Shown here in pieces: positions 1 to 6,017 of a stretch of DNA of 8,142 nt. The stretch is from contig DJPC01000048.1 of the NCBI GenBank assembly GCA_002439665.1, positions 29,877 through 38,018 on the forward strand, given 5' to 3'. The translations under genes were made by a program, and so were the position numbers. How positions within the stretch are numbered: position 1 is the first letter of the stretch; the number at the start of each line of letters is the position of its first letter. This DNA is from Dialister sp. UBA6422. GTDB taxonomy: Bacteria > Bacillota > Negativicutes > Veillonellales > Dialisteraceae. The notes beneath the pieces were generated by a model. That model was given only the letters and a program-made list of their open reading frames with translations, did no database searches and was not told the DNA's origin.

Positions 1-25
1 CACCGGCTCTCTGAGGCTGGGTCAT
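1..25 (-). CDS. Start of a minus-strand gene, product unknown (5' partial)
   Basis: Only the first eight codons are in the window (MTQPQRAG), so the product cannot be named. The gene is supported by its control signals, not by its protein. On the minus strand an ATG at 25-23 is preceded by GAGAGGA (38-32) at a spacing of six bases. A near-consensus promoter lies about 40 bases further upstream. The gene would run leftward out of the window, divergent from the PadR operon. The eight codons alone cannot rule out a chance ATG. Confidence 0.5.
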
Positions 26-72
26 CTGCTTTCCTCTCGTTCACAGCATGTACTTGTTTGGAATATGTGGAT

Positions 73-101
73 AGTATACATGAAGGATTTAAATCCGTCA
101 A
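73..101 (-). promoter_or_regulatory. Sigma-A type promoter for the leftward gene
   Basis: Read on the minus strand, TTGACG (101-96) and TATACT (78-73) are separated by exactly 17 bases, each one mismatch from consensus. Transcription would start near 66 and give a leader of about 40 bases before the ATG at 25. The spacing and the ribosome site downstream make this one of the best promoters in the window. Confidence 0.65.
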
Positions 102-357
102 GCACTTTTTCAAAAATATAAATTAAGTCACGATTTAGAATGATTATTGAGATTTGCATCCACAACAAATAGATCCTAAAAATAATAATGGATGCAAAGA
201 GTTCTCTTTCTTTTGTTTTGGATCATGATACTCCAATAACAAATTGTATAAGTAAAAAGAATTTCTATAGTAAGTACAGGATTTAAAAGCACCAAGCTTC
301 GAACACTTAGTTCCTAATCCTTGCTATCAAGTACATCATCATGAATAAATTAATGTT
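102..357. other. AT-rich intergenic stretch with no gene seen
   Basis: This is the space between the leftward promoter and the promoter of the PadR operon. I see no open frame with a ribosome site, no tRNA and no terminator-like hairpin with a T-tract. The only structure noted is the 9-bp inverted repeat at 153-198. Confidence 0.5.
153..198. repeat. 9-bp inverted repeat, role unknown
   Basis: TTTGCATCC (153-161) and GGATGCAAA (190-198) are exact reverse complements separated by 28 bases. There is no T-tract, so it is not a terminator. It could be a pair of half-sites for a DNA-binding protein or chance in AT-rich DNA. Confidence 0.25.
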
Positions 358-359
358 TA

Positions 360-393
360 GTACCTTGCAATACAAAGTACCTTGTGTTATAGT
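360..393 (+). promoter_or_regulatory. PadR operon promoter overlapped by operator-like repeats
   Basis: The -35 TTGCAA (365-370) and -10 TATAGT (388-393) are 17 bases apart. The octamer GTACCTTG occurs at 360-367 and again at 377-384. A near-perfect inverted copy, CAAAGTAC (373-380), forms a dyad with the first octamer and partly overlaps the second. These elements cover the -35 and the spacer, where a repressor would block RNA polymerase. PadR proteins commonly repress their own operon through dyads in the promoter, so this is the likely autoregulatory operator. That assignment is inference. Confidence 0.55.
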
Positions 394-458
394 ATTACCA
401 ACAAGAAAGAATTGACCAAAGGTCTATTTTCTAGAACCATTTATAGAAAGGATTTACA

Positions 459-782
459 ATGAATATCCAACTAAAAAAAGGCGTCATGGAGATCGTGGTT
501 CTATCCATGCTTCGCAGAAAGGATTTCTACGGCTATGAACTGGTGACAGAGATTTCTAAATATATAGAAATGTCAGAAGGTACCATTTATCCATTGCTCA
601 ATCGATTCAAAAAAGACGGCTTGGTAGATACCTACCTAGCAGAATCACACAATGGTCCGCCACGAAAATATTATCGCATCACCGACATCGGCCGCACAGA
701 ATATACAGAATCCTTAAAAGAATGGACCGCCTTTAATCAGGCTGTCAAAAAAATACTCGCTGAAGGAGGTGGGGCATCATGA
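459..782 (+). CDS. PadR-family transcriptional repressor
   Basis: A 107-residue winged-helix regulator of the short PadR type. The visible family marks are YGYEL (24-28) in the first helix region, EGTIYPLLNRFKKDGLV (40-56) covering the recognition helix, and the wing with GPPRKYYRIT ending in the conserved glycine (66-78). A short C-terminal helix would form the dimer. The ATG is preceded by AGAAAGGA (445-452). The stop codon overlaps the start of the HAAS gene (ATGA), so the two are translationally coupled. Known PadR/HAAS pairs act as repressor plus membrane partner, and many PadR proteins respond to small ligands or cell-envelope stress. The ligand here is unknown. Autoregulation is likely from the repeats in its promoter. 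Confidence 0.9.
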   Translation: MNIQLKKGVMEIVVLSMLRRKDFYGYELVTEISKYIEMSEGTIYPLLNRFKKDGLVDTYLAESHNGPPRKYYRITDIGRTEYTESLKEWTAFNQAVKKILAEGGGAS

Positions 783-1390
783 ATAAAACAGAATTCCTAG
801 ATTTACTCCGCTATTATTTTAGAAATACCAAAACAGAAGATGTAAATGAAATTATCGCCGATTATGATGCTCATTTTGAAGAAGGGAAAAAACGAGGCCT
901 CACAGAAGAAGCCATTTCCAAAGAATTGGGTAGTCCAAAAGACATTTACGAATCCTACCAGTCTGAAGGTGTAGTCGCTGAGAAATCTAAGAGCAGCCAG
1001 CTGAAAGACCAAGCAGGAAAAGCAGCTTCGGAAGCCACTGAAAAAATTGGCCAAGCTTGGAGAGAAGTCAGTCCAAAGATTCCCGATGCGGCCGAAAGCG
1101 CCGCTCTCCTCATGTCTCGACTTCTCTATGGTGCTGGCATCGTCCTAGCTCTTCTAATCATTACGGCCACCATTTTAGTCCTGGCCTTACTTTCTATTGA
1201 GTTTGCTCCATTTCCCGGCATCGCTCCTCTTCCCGGACTTCATCCGCTAACTATGATTTCCATTGGTGCTGCTGGTCTCTTTGCCTCTCTTTCCATTCTC
1301 TTTATCGGATTGGAAGGCAGCAAATCACTCAAAACATCTTTCTCTGAAACATCAGACCATACGAAATCGAAAGGTGGTGACCTGACATGA
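779..1390 (+). CDS. HAAS/DUF1700-domain membrane protein
   Basis: A 203-residue protein whose first 60 residues match the HAAS (DUF1700) helical domain: the MNKTEFLDLLRYYF start, the acidic DVNEIIADYDAHFEEGKKRGL segment split over helices 2 and 3, and the ELGSPKDI motif (49-56). A charged Lys/Ala/Glu-rich linker (about 64-105) leads to two predicted membrane helices (about 117-141 and 157-178) joined by a Pro/Gly-rich loop. The tail is hydrophilic. The start has a strong site GAAGGAGG (762-769) inside the padR coding region and overlaps its stop. HAAS proteins encoded beside PadR regulators are thought to sense or transmit an envelope signal. The exact biochemical role is not known. Confidence 0.85.
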   Translation: MNKTEFLDLLRYYFRNTKTEDVNEIIADYDAHFEEGKKRGLTEEAISKELGSPKDIYESYQSEGVVAEKSKSSQLKDQAGKAASEATEKIGQAWREVSPKIPDAAESAALLMSRLLYGAGIVLALLIITATILVLALLSIEFAPFPGIAPLPGLHPLTMISIGAAGLFASLSILFIGLEGSKSLKTSFSETSDHTKSKGGDLT

Positions 1391-1683
1391 AAAAAATCAT
1401 TGTCTGCATTTCTCTTACATTAATTTTCATCATATCTGCCACCGTTTCCTTTCTCGTCAATGATCTTGGTTCTTATCGCCATTGGATGATAAATAATCGC
1501 CCCAAAATCATGGAAAATTTTGGTCATCCTGATAAGGGCAAAAAAGAACGCATTCCCCAAGGACCTAAAGATGGTTTTTATCCTAAAGAAAATAATCGCC
1601 ACCCTATGAAAAAACAAGCACCGCCAGATGGTCCTACTAATGAAAATCTCCCTTCTTCAGCAGACACTTCTAGTAACCCATAA
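1387..1683 (+). CDS. Small membrane-anchored, proline- and lysine-rich protein of unknown function
   Basis: A 98-residue protein that I do not recognise. Residues 4-24 form a hydrophobic helix after a MKK start, which is either a signal anchor or an uncleaved signal peptide; no clear AxA cleavage site is visible. The rest is hydrophilic, rich in Pro, Lys, Asn and Gly, and looks disordered (for example PKDGFYPKENNRHP and QAPPDGPTNENLP). The start overlaps the HAAS stop (ATGA) and is served by GGTGGTGA (1373-1380), so it is the third gene of the PadR operon. It probably sits on the outer face of the membrane and may be a partner or target of the HAAS protein. That role is inferred from the operon only. 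Confidence 0.75.
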   Translation: MKKIIVCISLTLIFIISATVSFLVNDLGSYRHWMINNRPKIMENFGHPDKGKKERIPQGPKDGFYPKENNRHPMKKQAPPDGPTNENLPSSADTSSNP

Positions 1684-1725
1684 AAGAAATGTCATTTGAT
1701 GGAATTATACTCCACAAGTCCATCA

Positions 1726-1760
1726 CCGTCATAAGTATAAAAAAGCCTTATCCATGACGG
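1726..1760 (+). repeat. Imperfect hairpin after the PadR operon, possible weak terminator
   Basis: CCGTCAT (1726-1732) pairs with ATGACGG (1754-1760), and ATAAG (1731-1735) can alternatively pair with CTTAT (1747-1751). The sequence that follows is T/A-rich but lacks a clean T-tract. It lies 45 bases after the stop of the operon's last gene and just upstream of the promoter of the next transcript. It may end the PadR operon weakly or serve as an operator for the small secreted proteins. Confidence 0.35.
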
Positions 1761-1777
1761 TTGATTTTATATATAAT
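1748..1777 (+). promoter_or_regulatory. Possible promoter of the small secreted protein genes
   Basis: A perfect -10 hexamer TATAAT lies at 1772-1777. The matching -35 is poor (TTATCC at 1748-1753, 18-base spacer), so the promoter may need an activator or may be wrong. It overlaps the hairpin at 1726-1760. A start near 1784 would give a leader of about 66 bases. Confidence 0.35.
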
Positions 1778-1849
1778 ATAGGTAGGGATTCTGCAGATAC
1801 ATCGGGTTTCTCTGCCTATGTCCCTTTGTTATCAGAAAGGATGTCTTAT

Positions 1850-2113
1850 ATGATGAAAAAAGCTCCATTTTTTATGGCTGCCTTAGCAGCTCTCACATTG
1901 ACCGGTGCATTTCTTGCCAGCCCTTCTGTAGAAGCTGCTGATAAAGCAGCTCCCCAGCAGGAACAACAGGCACAAGCTCCTAAGAAGCAATTAAAACCTT
2001 GGGAAGTCAAATACTATGAACTGCACCCGGATGCAAAGAAGCAAGATGAAGAAAAAGCCAATCCATCTAAACATCATTCTTCCGATGATGATGAAAACTG
2101 GCACCGTCTCTAA
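1850..2113 (+). CDS. Small secreted protein with signal peptide, unknown function
   Basis: An 87-residue protein with a classical signal peptide: MMKK, a hydrophobic core (about residues 7-23) and a cleavage site at SVEA/AD (after residue 29). The mature part of about 58 residues starts with an Ala/Gln-rich stretch, continues through KPWEVKYYELHPDAKK, and ends with a charged tail holding HH, DDDE and WH. The start at 1850 is chosen because AGAAAGGA (1834-1841) sits eight bases upstream. A longer reading from 1754 would add 32 residues with no ribosome site and bury the signal peptide. It precedes the His-rich gene by 64 bases and shares its layout, so the two are probably co-expressed. No family is recognised. 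An extracytoplasmic role is inferred from the signal peptide. Confidence 0.75.
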   Translation: MMKKAPFFMAALAALTLTGAFLASPSVEAADKAAPQQEQQAQAPKKQLKPWEVKYYELHPDAKKQDEEKANPSKHHSSDDDENWHRL

Positions 2114-2177
2114 TTCCCATTTCATTTGAAATAAGAGAGAAAAGAGTAATACACACATTCCAAAGGAGGATATGTTT

Positions 2178-2483
2178 ATGAGAAACCCGAAAAAGCATCT
2201 GCTTATCACCGTAGCCGCTTTAACTGTCCTGACTGCTGGCGCTTTCCTTGGAAATCAAAGCTATGCAGCTGATGAAAGCCGAGATTATCATATTTCATTA
2301 ATCTATGCGGACAAAGACCATCAGCCCCATCATCGACCCACACCAGCAGAAGTTCATCATAAAAGAATGATGGATCCCCCCTGCCCACCGGAATGCCGGC
2401 CACCTCGGCCCCCGAAGCATCATCATCACAAACATCACGACCGTTTCGACCGAAGAGACTTGAATGATGAGGATAAAGATTAA
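2178..2483 (+). CDS. Small secreted histidine-rich protein, possibly metal-binding
   Basis: A 101-residue protein with a signal peptide (MRNPKKH, hydrophobic core 8-24, cleavage at SYA/AD after residue 30). The mature 71 residues contain 12 histidines, in HQPHHRP (48-54), EVHHK and a KHHHHKHHD cluster (80-88). There is also a proline-rich PPCPPECRPPRPP segment with two cysteines (69 and 73), and an acidic tail. Such clusters commonly bind nickel, zinc or copper, so an extracellular metal buffer or chaperone is plausible but unproven. The start at 2178 is preferred to the in-frame ATG at 2172, because AAGGAGGA (2163-2170) is seven bases from the former and only one from the latter. A strong terminator follows the stop directly. 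Confidence 0.75.
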   Translation: MRNPKKHLLITVAALTVLTAGAFLGNQSYAADESRDYHISLIYADKDHQPHHRPTPAEVHHKRMMDPPCPPECRPPRPPKHHHHKHHDRFDRRDLNDEDKD

Positions 2484-2487
2484 TTAT

Positions 2488-2536
2488 AAAAAAAGGGTGT
2501 GACAAAATGCGAAAGTATTTTGTCACACCCTTTTTT
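2488..2536 (+). terminator. Strong rho-independent terminator after the His-rich gene
   Basis: GGGTGTGACAAAAT (2495-2508) pairs perfectly with ATTTTGTCACACCC (2517-2530). A G-T and a C-G pair extend the stem to a GAAA tetraloop (2511-2514). An A-run precedes the stem and a T-run (2531-2536) follows it, so it could work in both directions. Confidence 0.9.
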
Positions 2537-2711
2537 ATTTCGATCATGCAAAGCCTCATTTCCAATCCGTAGCTACTATGTTCTAATTTCTTGAATGAGT
2601 CAGTAATTGTATTCCTTCTTACTATCATAAAATTTATCTTTTATTTATCTCTTATTTTTCCTTCTTTTGATAACTTCCTTTATAATAAGAAGATAAAAAT
2701 AAGTCCTACCT

Positions 2712-2721
2712 GTGCTATAAT
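2712..2721 (+). promoter_or_regulatory. Extended -10 promoter of the glycosyltransferase gene
   Basis: TATAAT (2716-2721) is preceded by TGTGC, supplying the TG of an extended -10 at 2713-2714. No good -35 is seen at the right distance, which extended -10 promoters tolerate. Transcription would start near 2728, about 30 bases before the ATG and just ahead of the GGAGGAGG ribosome site (2744-2751). Confidence 0.55.
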
Positions 2722-2757
2722 GTGGAACGGACTAAAAAATAACGGAGGAGGAAAAAC

Positions 2758-3726
2758 ATGATTTCTATTGTAACTCCTGTATATAATGAAGAAGGAAATG
2801 TTGTTTTCTTTCATGACGAAGTCACTAAAGTAATGAAAACCATGGACATGGATTATGAAATCATTTATGTCAATGATGGTTCCAAAGATAAAACGGATAC
2901 ACTGATTCATCAATTAGCAGCCAAGGATCCTCATGTACGGGCACTTACCTTTGCTAGAAATTTCGGTCATCAAATTGCTATCACTTGTGGCATGGACTTC
3001 GCTAGAGGCGAGGCAGTCATTACCATGGACGGCGATCTTCAGCATCCACCAGCTCTTATTCCAAAACTGATTGAAAAATGGCAAGAAGGATATGATATCG
3101 TACAAACTGTCCGTACAGCTACAGAAGATGCTGGCCCCATTAAGAAACTGACCTCTACTGGTTACTATGCAGTCATCAATTCCATTTCTACCAGCCGAGT
3201 TGTTCCTGGTGGTTCAGATTTCAGACTCATGGATCGCAAAGCTCTAGATGCATTTCTAAAATTCAGAGAACATTCTCGCTTCATTCGTGGCATTGTAGGT
3301 GGTCTCGGCTTCAAACAGACAACCATCGAGTTTGAAGCCCCAGCCCGTCATGCTGGAGTTTCAAAATTTTCCATGAAGAAAATGCTTCACTTTGCCATGG
3401 ATGGGATTATTACCAATTCCACCCTGCCTTTGCGTATGGCTTTCTATCTAGGGTTTGTAGCCGCTATTGTAGGAATCTTAGTCATTCTTCATGTGATCTA
3501 CTGTGTACTTATGGATCAAGCTGTCCCTGGTTGGGCTACTATGACTGTCCTGATTACTCTTTTTGGCAGTATGAACCTCATGTGTTTAGGCATTCTTGGT
3601 GAATACTTAAGCCGCATTTTTGAAGAATCCAGAAACCGTCCCCTCTATTGGCTTTCCGATGATACCGCAGCTCATATAGATAATCCCTATAGGATGACAC
3701 ATAAAAGCAGTGAGAATGAGAAGTGA
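2758..3726 (+). CDS. Polyprenyl-phosphate glycosyltransferase (GT2, GtrB/DPM1-like)
   Basis: A 322-residue membrane-bound family 2 glycosyltransferase of the type that transfers a sugar from a nucleotide donor to undecaprenyl phosphate at the inner membrane face. The GT-A fold is visible in order: SIVTPVYNEE (3-12), the VNDGSKDKT nucleotide site (38-46), the metal-binding DGD with DLQHPP (91-98), GGSDFRLMDR (151-160) and the RHAGVSKFS motif (197-205) typical of GtrB-like enzymes. Two C-terminal membrane helices follow (about 229-251 and 260-283), then the conserved GEYLSRIFEESRNRP. Length is normal for the group. It has its own promoter and stands alone, with no GtrA-type flippase or acceptor transferase next to it. 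The sugar is therefore unknown: glucose, GlcNAc or aminoarabinose-type precursors are all possible. Confidence 0.9.
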   Translation: MISIVTPVYNEEGNVVFFHDEVTKVMKTMDMDYEIIYVNDGSKDKTDTLIHQLAAKDPHVRALTFARNFGHQIAITCGMDFARGEAVITMDGDLQHPPALIPKLIEKWQEGYDIVQTVRTATEDAGPIKKLTSTGYYAVINSISTSRVVPGGSDFRLMDRKALDAFLKFREHSRFIRGIVGGLGFKQTTIEFEAPARHAGVSKFSMKKMLHFAMDGIITNSTLPLRMAFYLGFVAAIVGILVILHVIYCVLMDQAVPGWATMTVLITLFGSMNLMCLGILGEYLSRIFEESRNRPLYWLSDDTAAHIDNPYRMTHKSSENEK

Positions 3727-3803
3727 AAGCTCGCAAGTGCATCGGATGACTCTTATATCCATTGTTATCAATAGCATGATTTCTTCCTAATAACTTTCTG
3801 AAC

Positions 3804-3837
3804 CTTTACTATTGTTGCACGTGAAACAATAGTAAAG
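3804..3837. repeat. 34-bp palindrome around the parS-like core
   Basis: CTTTACTATTGTT (3804-3816) and AACAATAGTAAAG (3825-3837) are perfect 13-base inverted arms around the eight bases GCACGTGA. With the central CACGTG also symmetric, 16 of 17 base pairs match. No T-tract follows, so a terminator is unlikely. Confidence 0.8.
3813..3828. promoter_or_regulatory. Candidate parS site (ParB/Spo0J binding)
   Basis: TGTTGCACGTGAAACA matches the well-known chromosomal parS consensus TGTTNCACGTGAAACA at every fixed position; only the degenerate fifth base breaks the symmetry. ParB loads on such sites and spreads to organise and segregate the origin region. Chromosomal parS sites cluster near the replication origin, so this suggests the window is origin-proximal. 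The site lies between the glycosyltransferase and the RuBisCO-like gene, in non-coding DNA. A plain transcription-factor operator is the alternative. Confidence 0.7.
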
Positions 3838-3928
3838 ATAATCCATTCTGGCTCATACGATTTCCAATTTCTCACTTTATTTATCTTTTATAAGTATCTA
3901 GTACCTCAATCCAAATCAAGTCACACGA

Positions 3929-3945
3929 AAGGAGCTCTTCTCTTG
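3929..3945 (+). promoter_or_regulatory. Ribosome site that fixes a TTG start
   Basis: AAGGAG (3929-3934) lies eight bases before TTG (3943-3945). No in-frame ATG occurs until about residue 97, which would remove most of the N-terminal domain. TTG is therefore the true start of the RuBisCO-like gene. Confidence 0.8.
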
Positions 3946-5127
3946 TCTAATTTTTTTGAAAGCGAATTATTTGCTGAACTGAAGGAAGATTTAAAACAAT
4001 CATTCCGTTTCACTGCCACCTATCGTATTGCTGCATCAGATTATGAAGAAGCTAAAAAGCTGGCTTTCAATGTTTGTGTAGAGCAAACGGTAGAATGTCC
4101 TTATGAACTAGTAGAAGGTACCCCTATTGCTGATTCTATCGTAGGTCAGATCGATGATTTAAAAAAAGCCCCTGAAGAAGGTGCCTACTATGCTACCATT
4201 TCATATGACCCAAATGCTGTAGGGGATGAAATGGCAGAACTTTTAAATATGTTATTTGGAAATACCAGTTTGCAGCCTGGTATCCGCCTTATGTCTTTTG
4301 AATTACCTGAATCAATGTATACCAATTATCCAGGTCCTCGCTTCGGTCGCAGTGGTCTTCGTGACCTTTGCGGTGTAGAAAAAGGTCCAATTTTTATGTC
4401 TGCCATCAAACCATTGGGTAAATCTCCTAAAGAACTTGCCAAAATGGTATACGATTTAGCGCTAGGTGGCTGTCCTATCATTAAAGATGATCACAGTCTG
4501 ATGAATCAGTCATATGCTCCCTTCGAAGAACGAGTCTTGCAATGCGTCATGGCACTAGCCGATGCCAAAGAAAAAACAGGCAAGAAAAGTATGTATATTG
4601 CCAATTGTACCGCAGATGGCTTAGAATTTTTGCAAAGAGCCTATAAAGCCAAAGAAATCGGTGCCGATGGTATCATGGCAGCTCCTGCTATTACAGGCTT
4701 CACCATGATTCACGACCTAGCTGAAGATCCTGATTTTGGGCTTCCTATTTTCCTTCACCCTTGCTTCTCTGGTCCCCAAGTCTTATCTAAAGATTCTGGT
4801 ATTTCTCCTTTTTGTTACTACGGACAGCTTTCCCGCTTAGCTGGAGCTGATGCTGTGATTTTCACCAGTTTTGGTGGACGTTTCTCCTTCTCTCAAGAAA
4901 CTTGTCAAAAGATCTGTGAAGGTACAGAAACAAAAATGGCATATCTTAAGCCTAATTTCCCAGTTCCTTCTGGTGGTATGAGATGGCAGCTCTTTAAACG
5001 CATGTATCAAATTTATGGACCAGATTCTATTTTCCTAGTGGGTGGCGCTCTACAAACAGAAGGTCCCAATCTCACTGATAATGTAAAATTCTTCCTGGAA
5101 AAACTAGAAGAAGCCGTAAACGCATAA
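3943..5127 (+). CDS. RuBisCO-like protein (form IV), substrate unknown
   Basis: A 394-residue member of the RuBisCO large-chain superfamily that is very unlikely to fix CO2. An N-terminal alpha/beta domain (about 1-135) with GPRFGRSGLRDLCG (131-144) leads into the TIM barrel. By motif alignment, K156 (in AIKPLGK) matches catalytic K175, but K177 is a leucine. K181 and D183 in IIKDDH match the carbamylated K201 and D203, but E204 is H184. LHPCFSG (271-277) keeps H294 but not the following arginine. The loop-6 lysine is absent in TSFGGRFSF (308-316), and VPSGGM (341-346) and GGAL (367-370) keep phosphate-binding positions. Known relatives are the MtnW enolase and the isoapionate-phosphate RLPs. 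No methionine-salvage or apiose genes are in view, so no reaction is assigned. It is a single-gene unit with its own terminator. Confidence 0.9.
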   Translation: MSNFFESELFAELKEDLKQSFRFTATYRIAASDYEEAKKLAFNVCVEQTVECPYELVEGTPIADSIVGQIDDLKKAPEEGAYYATISYDPNAVGDEMAELLNMLFGNTSLQPGIRLMSFELPESMYTNYPGPRFGRSGLRDLCGVEKGPIFMSAIKPLGKSPKELAKMVYDLALGGCPIIKDDHSLMNQSYAPFEERVLQCVMALADAKEKTGKKSMYIANCTADGLEFLQRAYKAKEIGADGIMAAPAITGFTMIHDLAEDPDFGLPIFLHPCFSGPQVLSKDSGISPFCYYGQLSRLAGADAVIFTSFGGRFSFSQETCQKICEGTETKMAYLKPNFPVPSGGMRWQLFKRMYQIYGPDSIFLVGGALQTEGPNLTDNVKFFLEKLEEAVNA

Positions 5128-5166
5128 TTGAATATAATCTCTTATCTCAAATCCATTGTATGAATT

Positions 5167-5209
5167 AAAAGGGGGATATGCAGCTATTGAAACTGCATAT
5201 CCCCCTTTT
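5167..5209 (+). terminator. Strong rho-independent terminator after the RuBisCO-like gene
   Basis: A 17-bp perfect stem, AAAAGGGGGATATGCAG (5167-5183) with CTGCATATCCCCCTTTT (5193-5209), closes a nine-base loop 39 bases after the stop codon. The A and T runs at its base make it potentially bidirectional. It isolates the gene from everything downstream. Confidence 0.92.
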
Positions 5210-5694
5210 CTAATAAAAATAGACGATCCAACAATGACCACGCATCTGATTTCTTCCAACAGAAATCTAAAAGAAAAGCAAATATCAGCTATCATCTCCC
5301 CTTTGCACGTTTCCAACACAAAAATAGTGAGACGAACCCTTGATAATTCACGTAATTTTTTCTACGTCATACTGTCAATTCTATAAAATGATTATCTAAT
5401 ATAACATAAGCTGTCATGAGGATAATAGTGTGTCCATACTAACTTAAAGGCACCATATAAATACAAATTCTTACTGCAAATCTAAAAATATCAATCTGTC
5501 ACTATTAATGAATCGTTCATATGTTCATCTCTATCTATATATCAATACTCGTTCTCATTATTAGTGAAAATAGCGATATATGCTAATTCTATGTGCATGT
5601 TTTTCATATGTAACATAGCTATTATAAAAGCTATGATTAAAATGTTTCACCTAATTCCTTTTGCAAAATAAATAATTTCTTTCTGTAAAATTTG
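5210..5694. other. AT-rich gene-free stretch
   Basis: I see no open frame with a ribosome site on either strand, and no tRNA or recognisable mobile-element end. The only structure noted is CATAGCT (5614-5620) with AGCTATG (5629-5635), a 7-bp inverted repeat with an eight-base loop. It could be a regulatory dyad or chance. The strong AT bias is compatible with a decayed region or a nucleoid-protein target. Confidence 0.5.
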
Positions 5695-5722
5695 TTGATT
5701 TTTATAATTTACATGATATAAT
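5695..5722 (+). promoter_or_regulatory. Promoter of the leader or small RNA before the ABC operon
   Basis: TTGATT (5695-5700) and a perfect TATAAT (5717-5722) are 16 bases apart, and TG at 5714-5715 gives an extended -10. Transcription should begin near 5729. No comparably good promoter is seen between this point and the first permease gene, so it is the best candidate for the whole operon. Confidence 0.6.
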
Positions 5723-5728
5723 TGAATG

Positions 5729-5870
5729 GAAGTTTTAAGATAATAACAATAATTCTAATAACACACTTAAACCTTCACTCTTTTGCCCTATTCTTTTAAG
5801 AGTAATCCGGGATATCACTCTTCTATTTGCTATCATCCCAACAAGGTCCCTTTTCCCGACCTTGTTTTTT
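5729..5870 (+). ncRNA. Predicted short transcript: attenuated leader or free small RNA
   Basis: The promoter and terminator bracket an RNA of about 140 bases without a plausible reading frame. Inside, TCACTCTT occurs twice (5775-5782 and 5815-5822) around a single AAGAGT (5798-5803), which can pair with either copy. Two mutually exclusive hairpins are thus possible. It matches no riboswitch or T-box motif that I can recognise. Expression has not been shown and the boundaries are predicted. Confidence 0.4.
5840..5870 (+). terminator. Rho-independent terminator in the leader of the ABC operon
   Basis: AACAAGGTC (5840-5848) pairs with GACCTTGTT (5858-5866) over a nine-base loop, and the T-run continues to 5870. 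It stands about 150 bases upstream of the first permease start, with no gene before it since the terminator at 5167-5209. It must therefore end a non-coding transcript or attenuate the operon. Confidence 0.75.
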
Positions 5871-6017
5871 GATGCTTATTTTTAAGGAATTGCTGTTAAT
5901 CGCTAGTTTTTTGAATCTTGGCAACCAACAACTAACAACAATCCTACGAAGAGTTTCCCTTTATATATATTTTTATCTGATGTGTATAGTAAGAAAATGG
6001 AGATGATGAGTTTGTCA

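Noticed and set aside
66..74. TGTGGATAG, a one-mismatch DnaA box on the minus strand
   Set aside because: It is single, imperfect and overlaps the leftward promoter start region; no cluster of boxes or unwinding element accompanies it.
1..126. Open plus-strand frame from the window edge ending at a TAA
   Set aside because: The translation resembles nothing I know, and the minus-strand promoter, ribosome site and ATG explain the stretch better.
1754..1849. Longer N-terminus for the small secreted protein
   Set aside because: No ribosome site precedes 1754, it would cover the promoter-like region, and it would place 32 residues before a classical signal peptide.
2206..2628. 140-residue minus-strand open frame
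   Set aside because: It runs through the terminator and is the shadow of the His-rich gene; it has no ribosome site or recognisable content.
3804..3837. The palindrome as a terminator of the glycosyltransferase gene
   Set aside because: No T-tract follows the stem on either strand, and its centre matches parS.
3898..3905. TAGTACCT upstream of the RuBisCO-like gene, shared with the PadR operator region
   Set aside because: Only eight bases match, without the inverted partner or the TTG that complete the element at 360-384.
5156..5386. 76-residue plus-strand open frame after the RuBisCO-like gene
   Set aside because: It begins with TTG without a ribosome site and reads straight through the strong terminator hairpin.
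5643..5650. TGTTTCAC, half of a parS site
   Set aside because: The other half is absent, and an eight-base match is expected by chance.
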